From: Neonectria sp. B-13
Lineage: Eukaryota > Ascomycota > Sordariomycetes > Hypocreales > Nectriaceae
Length of the DNA stretch: 64,000 nt
Assembly (NCBI GenBank): GCA_002682825.1
Contig: NOKP01000038.1
Location: 62,001 to 126,000, forward strand
Reading direction: 5' to 3'
Position numbers and translations under genes: made by a program. The notes beneath the pieces were generated by a model. The model had not been told where the DNA came from. It saw nothing but the letters and a program-made list of their open reading frames with translations, and searched no databases. Shown piece after piece: positions 57,106-64,000 of this stretch. How positions within the stretch are numbered: the first letter of the stretch is position 1; each line of letters opens with the position of its first letter.

Positions 57106-58031
57106 TTATGTACACAGATTACCCCTTATTTTGATAATCTCCTCCATCGAGAACCCCAACCTCTGCATAGCATATCCCTCAAAGCCATCGTATTTTGACT
57201 GAACCTCTTGAACAAACGCGCCCCATGACGTTTCGTGGAGGCTGCAAAGATTGTAGAATCCCGGGTCAGAATCTATGCAACCTGTCTCCCTGAGAGCGTG
57301 GGCCATCAGTCGTTCGCGTCTGGGCTCGGAGCCAACCCGTGTCAGCAAATAGTCGAGAGATATAGTGTCACTACTAGCACTTGCCAGTGACATAAGCAAT
57401 CCAGCGACGATACCAGTGCGATCACGCCCAACTATCTCCCATTTGGTGAGAACCCGTAATTAGCCATTGTACGCAGAAGTATTCTTGTCAAAATGCAATA
57501 AGAGTTCTTACGTGTGCAGTGGAACAGGAAAGGTTCCTCCGGCTTGTCTCTGACGTGCTGAAGTATCGGTTTTATAATCAACTCGTATCCCTCCAGCAAA
57601 CCTAGATAATATCTGCGGTATCCTTCCTCTCCAACTCCGGCGACAAAAGATCCGACATCCAATGGAGCGTCATCGTCATTCACATTCAGCCACACGTTTT
57701 CAACACCAGGAACGACAGGATCAGGCGCCGTGGTCCGCTCCTGCTCAGACCTGAGGTCAAAAACTTTCTTAATTCCCAGCTCCTTGGCCAGGACAGTTTT
57801 CCCACGCGCATCCAAGCCGTGGAGCAATGCCGACCGAAAGGCGAAACATGGCCTGATTGGACTCCCGGGGACGAGTCCCAAGTCCCTCGCATTAAAGGTG
57901 CCAGAAAGTTTCACAAACGGGGGGGATGATAGAGCAGTGTTGATGTCGAGTTCTGGGATAACCGTTTTGAAGTCGGTCTTAGCGAGTTTGAGAAGCTCAG
58001 GGGGAGCACGAGCATCGGTTGGGAACGCCAT
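57106..58031 (-). CDS. Tyrosine/serine protein phosphatase (Y_phosphatase3 type)
   Basis: Two exons (58031-57512, 57431-57106) give 281 aa. Conserved features are FNARDLGLVPGSPIRPCFAF, then RSALLHGL, and FDLRSEQERTTAPDP. The phosphate-binding P-loop FHCTLGRDRTGIVAG (Cys-x5-Arg) is assembled exactly across the intron. A YLLTRVG segment and a C-terminal GFEGYAMQRLGFSMEEI-type motif follow. This is the Iph-like tyrosine/serine phosphatase family. Fungal homologues may act on phosphoproteins or phosphoinositides. The catalytic cysteine and arginine are kept and the frame is intact. Confidence 0.9.
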
Positions 58032-59022
58032 GAACTGAGGCTGCAGGGGAAAATGGAAGTTCGTACTACGAGGTGATTTCCGCAAGACTATTTGACGGCC
58101 AAGTATAAATACTGAACTGGACTGCTCGGTCGCTCGGGGTTCGGGGCGTATAGTCGGGCTCCGCGGCGTCCGCTTATCATTCAAACCTCGGCTTTGGTGG
58201 CCTAGCCAACGCTCTATCCCCAAAAGAGTGGTCTTTCGTCGAAGACGTTAACATACGAGATGATTAGTTGCCCAGCCATGGTTAGATCTAAGTTAAAATG
58301 TTCTAGTGCTGCAGTTTGGAGCCCCTGGATTAAAGGTTCCTTGGTCCTGGCGATATCTGGCGAATGTCAGTGGGCGCGTTGCTATATTGTGCAACAGGTA
58401 TGAGATGTTCATTGCTTTCACATTAAACCGGGTGCGAATACTTCTTCTATTTCTATAAAATTGAAGGAATAGAAGAGACATTGTGTACACATAGGTCTTA
58501 GGGAGTACATATGTATTACCATGAGTCCGACAGAAGCATCAAAACCGTACGTCACCCCCCGCCCCCAAGTTGAGGATAATTGAGAGGTTTGGTGGCTAAT
58601 AGGAGGACGTCCATTATTAATCGGAAAGTCCGGATAAACGCCGTCGGAGTGACGAGAGGGGAACTTTAGCAGGGCGGTAGCCCACCAAGCTAACCAATTG
58701 CCCCAGAAAAGTCCGAGAGCGACTTGGTCTGTGATAACTGCCACGTAATACAACCTTGTACTGGCATGAGAAAATTTCTGCTAATCGGTAGTGTCCCTTT
58801 CTAATAACTCTAGAAAGAAAAATATATGAAAAATCTAAAAATTAGAATACCAAAGAACCGAGGCTTGGCCTAAGCACCCGGGCGAACTCACTGTTGATTA
58901 TGAACAACTCCTCGTGTTATATCTACTGTTTGTAGTCGCCCGGCCTTTTTTCTCCAAAGAGCCTCCGCCGCCCAATCAACGTCCGTTTTCCTCCTCTTTC
59001 GTCCAAAAAGGGAACGTACCAT
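58032..59022. other. Intergenic stretch without recognisable gene
   Basis: Phosphatase 5' flank leading into the repeat; no coding signal was seen. Confidence 0.45.
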
Positions 59023-59321
59023 CTATCACATCTAATGGCCGGGATCGATAGGGTAAAAGCTCTTATTTTTCTATCTATCCTAGCGGGAAAGGAAGGTCTT
59101 TAAATACATGATTTGGTCCGTAGGAAGGGATAGGAATCGTGTCATCTAGAGTGATAAGAAAGGAAGGGAAACGTGTCATCTAGGATGACTAAGTTGTTAA
59201 GGGCATTGAGGTTTATAGTTAGCTTGTTGAGAGAGGTCAAATTGGTTAACCTTTGTAAGACCATTGGGCCTAGGAAGCTTGTCATATGGGGGAACCTTGT
59301 GATAGCTAATACAATGTAACA
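59023..59321 (+). repeat. 299-bp dispersed repeat, copy B
   Basis: Inverse copy of 22376-22674, equal in length. It begins CTATCACATCTAATGG and ends GCTAATACAATGTAACA. This copy carries more A and T at the differing sites than copy A, and it adjoins the AT-rich block. Confidence 0.75.
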
Positions 59322-61430
59322 ACTTTGACTATCCCTTTGAAATGTTCAGCTAACAAAGCCATAATGATGTTATTTTTGCAGTCTTTATTAGCACCTTCAG
59401 TAACTTTAGCAGCCTTAGCAACCTTAGCGACCTTAGTGGTTTTATTGCTTATATATAATACTAAATGGGCCCTACTAGTATACTTATAGGTATAGGGCAG
59501 GTATACTCTCAATTGTAGGATACACTTATATTACACCTAGCTAAACTAGTAAGTATGCTTTATACTCCTCTAATAGTAAGAAACTTATTTCTAGCCTTCT
59601 TTGCTAAGTTTTTGAATAGCTTTATATTAGTTTAGTAAAAGAATATAAGACTATATTAATATAAGTAAGAGTATAAGTTAATAGCTCTAATAGTAAGAAG
59701 TATAATATTAATAAAAGCCTTCTTAAATTAAATAAGTTATTTAAGACTAAAGTCTTAATAAAGTACTTAAGATAAGGAATTAGATATAATATAGTGGAAA
59801 ACTAAGAGAGAGAGATATTACTAGCTTTATAGTACTAGTAAAGATTGAACTTAAAAAACTATTAACTATACTATAATAAATAGAGGTAGTGTATATAGAG
59901 CTAGGGTTAGCATATGAAGGCTACGTTTAGGTGGTTTTATAGGCACAGTAAGGCTAATTCAGCTAAAATCAATAGTGCATACTATATAGTAATGCACTCT
60001 TAGAAAAAGAGGCTAAAGGTTAATGATATACTAAGTAAGATAATAGCCTCTCTTTATTTTATTTTATCCCTCTTGGCTATTTACTATTCAGTGCATAAGA
60101 AAAATCAGAGAGGAATTTGACTAATAGTATAGTCTATATACACTAGCAATAGGGGAGATTGGTCAGCTGATAGGACAGTAATAGGATTAGTCTAGCTAGT
60201 ATAGCTAATGTAATACTGAATAAAATGGCCAATCCCTCTATTATATAGAGGGGTTAGCCAATGAGATGCACTATAAAACGACCAACCCCCCTATTATATA
60301 GATAGAGCTAATGATTATAAAATAGACTAATAGAGGGCTAACTATAGCAAGTAGCACTAGAATTGACTAACTATTAGACTAAAGTTATAGTTAGTTGCTA
60401 ATAAATAGTAAGAATAGAGCTAGCAGTTGGCTAGAATGTTAAATACAGTTGCCTAAGATGTTATATACTGGTTATAGCAGTGGATATCTTATAAGTAAGT
60501 ATCTATTATTATAATAGCTATATTAATGCATTTATAGAAAAGGATAGAGAGGAAGGGAATAATATTACTATATATAAGGAATAATCCCCCCTATAACTAG
60601 CTTAGTCTACTATCTTATTTTCTCAATCTTTTTATATATCTATCTTATAAACTTCTATAAGACTTCTTATTCAATAGAATATACTTTATTAGTAGAATAT
60701 ATACTCTAGTATAAAGATACTACCTAGGAAAACTTTTCTATGAATGTATTAATATAGCTATTATAATATTAGATACTTATTTATAAGATATCTACTACTA
60801 TAACTAGTATATAATATCTTTAGCAAGCACTTTTAATACTAATATAATACTACCCTATACTTACTTTTCTTTGCTAATAGGAGGTCAGTTTGCCTAATTA
60901 GATTGAAGATCTATTAATACTATTATACTAATCCTACACTATACAGCTAAGTACAATTATAAAGATTATTCAATTAAGATAAGTAGATAAGGGATATTCC
61001 TTCTTCTTTCTCTACTTTAAATAATACTAATATGAAAAAGGAAAAAAAAGAAAAGAGAAGTAAATATAATCAAAAAATGCAAAAGAAAGGAAAAGAGTCA
61101 ATATAAACAATAGAAAGAGGCTATAGAACAAATTAATACTAGCTATATTATACAATTATAGGCTATTATACATTCTTTACTACTAAAAAAGTAAAGTAAA
61201 AATAATAATTATACTAATAGAAATAGCAAATAGTACTATAAGCTAAAGAGAGATAATAAAAAGAAGAATATAATTAGTACTTAATAACTATCTATTTTAT
61301 ACTTAAGTCTTATTAGTAGAATAATAATAATGATTCTATTCAACTAAAATAGCTATTATATTTAAGTAGTCTATATATATCTAAGAATAAGATACTTTCT
61401 AATATAATTATATTAAAAAGTCGAGTCATC
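59322..61430. other. AT-rich, RIP-like block
   Basis: About 2.1 kb of very AT-rich DNA dense in TATA, TAGC and AATA steps has stops in all frames. No transposase or reverse-transcriptase domain could be read. Short A-rich plus-strand stretches at 61.0-61.3 kb look like a mutated coding region. A 9-12-bp degenerate repeat (TTAGCRACC) lies at about 59395-59440. Confidence 0.65.
60455..60820. mobile_element. 366-bp element with 88-bp terminal inverted repeats
   Basis: The left arm 60455-60542 (starts AAGATGTTATATACTGG) and the right arm 60733-60820 are reverse complements over 88 bp with roughly ten mismatches, all consistent with transitions. About 190 bp lie between the arms. It has no coding capacity, so it may be a MITE, or foldback ends of a larger decayed element. 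Confidence 0.65.
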
Positions 61431-62672
61431 TGTAGCCTCTTCATCTGCATCCCAGAGGCATAGAGCTTTAGTATACTGTTTGAAGATTATAGGGTTGGCA
61501 GGGCAGGGAACCAATCTTACGCTGAATCAATCGGACCGTGCCAGGAACAATGGGGGTGTTGACGGATGTCATGTTGCCGAGAACCACCCAAGAAAGAAAT
61601 CAGTTCCAATTCAATAGAAACGCGCAATTGTGGTTGTTGCTAAAAGGATTGGATGCTTGTTTAGAGTCTCAGAAAACTTCAACAGCCGTGTGGAATGCCA
61701 GAGCTTATATATTCACTCGTACTCGACCTTGATATGATAAGGTGCACTCGTGAAGCGTTCCTGGCCCGGCTGTCCTTTGCAGACAGGCTGTGTGGCTGAA
61801 GCGGTTGGTCACGCGTTGTTGTGTGGCCAGGCATCTGACACAACCTGTCGGCATTGCTTTCATGCTTCTCCGCATTCATCCCATCAGTAGCTCTAATTAC
61901 TGTGTACAAGCTTTTAGAATCCTGGGGTTGCTTTGTCCTAGCCAGAAACGGGCAGCTGGACGCGCACGGGAGGGCCTTCCTCACTTGTCCATTTATACAC
62001 ACGTAGTTATCCTGAAACGTATCACAACCTTCCACTGCTGCCATTTCGCACCAACACTAGAATGGCGCTTTACCACGCCCGGTAAAGGGATGAGATGTAC
62101 CATAAAAACAGCACAGAGAGAAGCGTTGAGGGGCCGAATTGCTGGTGTCTTGGCCCGATTGCCGTGCCATAATAGCTTGATACTGGTTTGGTGGAAGGAT
62201 TTTAATGACATGAAATCTTTTTGCATCCTTTCCGCGTTCGGTATCCCTTATCTAGCAATGGGAGTAGGTTGCATAGTTTGAGACCGATGAACAAAGCTTC
62301 ACTTGCATCTTGTAACAAGGCAAGCGACTGTTCCCAGGAAAAACAACACAAGCAAGGCATCAGTGAGTGTGTCGAGGCTAGCCTGCCTCAGCTGGGGAAG
62401 GTTGCAGCGACCTGCCATTCTCAGGTAAGATCCGCCAATATCAGTACATACATTAGCAATCAAGCGGATGAACCCACTAGTCTACGTGGTGTTAGGGGTT
62501 TGCGGGGGACCGAAGCCCAGGCCTCTCTACATTAGCACAGGGTCGCACTTTTAGTCGGCATTTCTGGACGGCATTTCAATTCGGCAGTTTTGTCCCCGTA
62601 AATATGGGTCAACATCCCATGCTTTTCATTGTGTGTCGCCAAGGTTATGCTCCAAACAGGCAGGTCGACGCA
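61431..62672. other. Gene-free stretch
   Basis: Base composition returns to normal. Open frames (for example 61790-62281) have no recognisable family character. The right end is the promoter of the Zn2Cys6 gene. Confidence 0.45.
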
Positions 62673-64000
62673 ATGAGTCGCTCGCACAATGGCTGCTGGA
62701 CCTGTAAGTCAATGCGTCGTAAGTGCGATAACACGCGCCCTGCCTGTCGCAACTGTCAACGCCGCGGGCTTCCGTGTCAGGGCTACGAGATTCGGCTGCG
62801 ATGGGGCAATGGGATTGCTTCGCGAGGTCGATTCACCGGTGCAGAGAGACCGACAGCAGACTCCATTCCCCAACGGCCAAAGGGAAGAAGAAGAGAAGTA
62901 GAACGCCTGACACACGTCTCTGGTCAGCTAGAGCAACGCCACACTCCCGGCTCCCTGGAGAAATCACCAAGGCCCCCTTTGACGGGAGACGAGTCGGATG
63001 AGATTCTTTTCGAACAATGTAGGGGGACCAAACAAGAAACGTCTCGGCTCGTCGTCACTTTTAATCCAGAGTGCTGACAGTGCTGGCCAGTTCTCGATTC
63101 AGGTGTCAATCTTCTGCATGCCACTACCGTCAACAATACCCATCTCCTACTTCCATCGCGTCTTCCAGAGCTTTGCAAACAGTCAGAGTCCCTGCTCGAC
63201 GTATGTCTGGCGTTCCAGGCCTCCAGAGAGGAAGCTACGAGACCGCGATTCTTCAACTATTTTGACGCGGCCCTCAGCAAGTTCCGCCTCGAGTTGGATC
63301 GCGCCGCTTTCTATCTCGATGACTCCACTCTAACTGCCGGGCTGCTTCTGTGCAGCATTGGGGTCAGTACTCCATGAAATCCACGACATGGATATCACAC
63401 CCCGCGAAAGTCTTCTGACGCTGAGATCCTTGTACCCAGATCATGCACTGTCTGCCGTGGTCGTTGCACCTACGTGGAATGCATCAAGCCCTCAACCTAG
63501 ACGTGCACCCTAGCGGGCCCGACCCATATCCACTAACCGCATTCCGAGGGCACCTAATTGAAGTCATGGGTCTCATGGATTTACCAACCCATTCCATTGG
63601 GCGCCAAAATCCTCATATCGGCATCTGGCGACAGTATTGCTGTGTCGATCGTTGTGCAGGCTCCGCTGATCGAAGTCAAGTGGAGCTCGTCAGCGGACTC
63701 CCCCGTTCTCTGATCGACATCTATGCTTCTGTTGGGAACGGCATCAGCGAACCGGACTTCTGGAACTGGACCGGTGCGCAGGGGAGTTTTGTCCAATGCC
63801 AGTTATGGGAAGCGTCCCGCTTGGCAGGGATGCTGAGTGTGCGAAGGTTTCATTCTCACCCGTCAACCATCCCCAGTGCGAGCCCGAGCATTGCCTCCAG
63901 GCCGTCTCCTGCCGCTGCGAATGAGGTTCCAAGCGGTCCACAACAAGGACTCCGTCTGCCAACCTCCATTATTCTCGTCTCTCGTATCCTCAGCAGCGTG
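62673..64000 (+). CDS. Zn2Cys6 transcription factor, truncated by the window end
   Basis: Three exons (62673-63018, 63091-63362, 63440 onward) read in phase to the last base. The zinc cluster at residues 8-35 is NGCWTCKSMRRKCDNTRPAC, then RNCQRRGLPCQGYE, with canonical spacing. The helical middle has ESLLDVCLAFQASREEATRP and TLTAGLLLCSIG, then SLHLRGMHQAL, as in Fungal_trans_2 (Acr-2-like) regulators. The acceptor TGGCCAG at 63090 is the one that keeps frame; the nearer CTGACAG does not. An upstream in-frame ATG at 62604 would add 23 residues. The 3' end is beyond the window. Confidence 0.85.

Noticed and set aside
1..64000. tRNA, rRNA or CRISPR arrays
   Set aside because: No cloverleaf with conserved T-arm, no rRNA-like stretch and no regularly spaced direct repeats were found by reading; a tRNAscan run would be decisive for tRNA.

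Overview
This window reads as nuclear DNA from a filamentous ascomycete (Pezizomycotina, probably Sordariomycetes; the species was not identified). The genes are split by short introns of about 45-160 bp with GT(A/G)-AG borders. The families are typical of these fungi: Zn2Cys6 regulators, HET, F-box, SDR, MFS, Baeyer-Villiger monooxygenases and secreted L-amino acid oxidase. Two AT-rich blocks (about 25.6-28.0 kb and 58.8-61.4 kb) and many C-to-T type stop codons in relics look like repeat-induced point mutation (RIP). No rRNA, tRNA or CRISPR was seen.

0-16 kb: an FtsJ-like methyltransferase, then a strongly decayed unrecognised gene and a P450 tail. Next comes a block resembling a decayed specialised-metabolite cluster: an intact SDR divergent from an intact Zn2Cys6 regulator, a broken ACMSD/6-methylsalicylate-decarboxylase-like amidohydrolase, a P450 that lost its haem cysteine, and an intact 14-TM MFS exporter. 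A cysteine-synthase-like enzyme fused to a rhodanese domain follows at 14-16 kb.

16-32 kb: a broken secreted-protein gene, an intact secreted L-amino acid oxidase, a 125-bp tandem duplication rich in microsatellites, an intact F-box protein, a small two-exon gene, one copy of a 299-bp dispersed repeat, and a SAM methyltransferase. After these lie a HET-domain pseudogene, a RIP-damaged hAT transposon that truncates an MFS gene, and a decayed small secreted protein.

32-58 kb: mostly intact metabolic genes. These are a Baeyer-Villiger monooxygenase divergent from histidinol phosphatase, sphingosine-1-phosphate lyase convergent with sphingosine kinase, an NAD-dependent reductase, an FMN 2-hydroxy-acid oxidase divergent from an FLVCR-type MFS transporter, a Zn2Cys6 regulator, an SDR, a class II aldolase and a tyrosine phosphatase. 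A pogo/Fot1 transposase fragment and an ABC-transporter tail lie between them.

58-64 kb: the second 299-bp repeat copy in inverse orientation, an AT-rich block holding a 366-bp element with 88-bp terminal inverted repeats, and a Zn2Cys6 regulator that runs off the end. Exon borders were placed by reading splice sites and checking frame by hand. They are predictions without transcript support.
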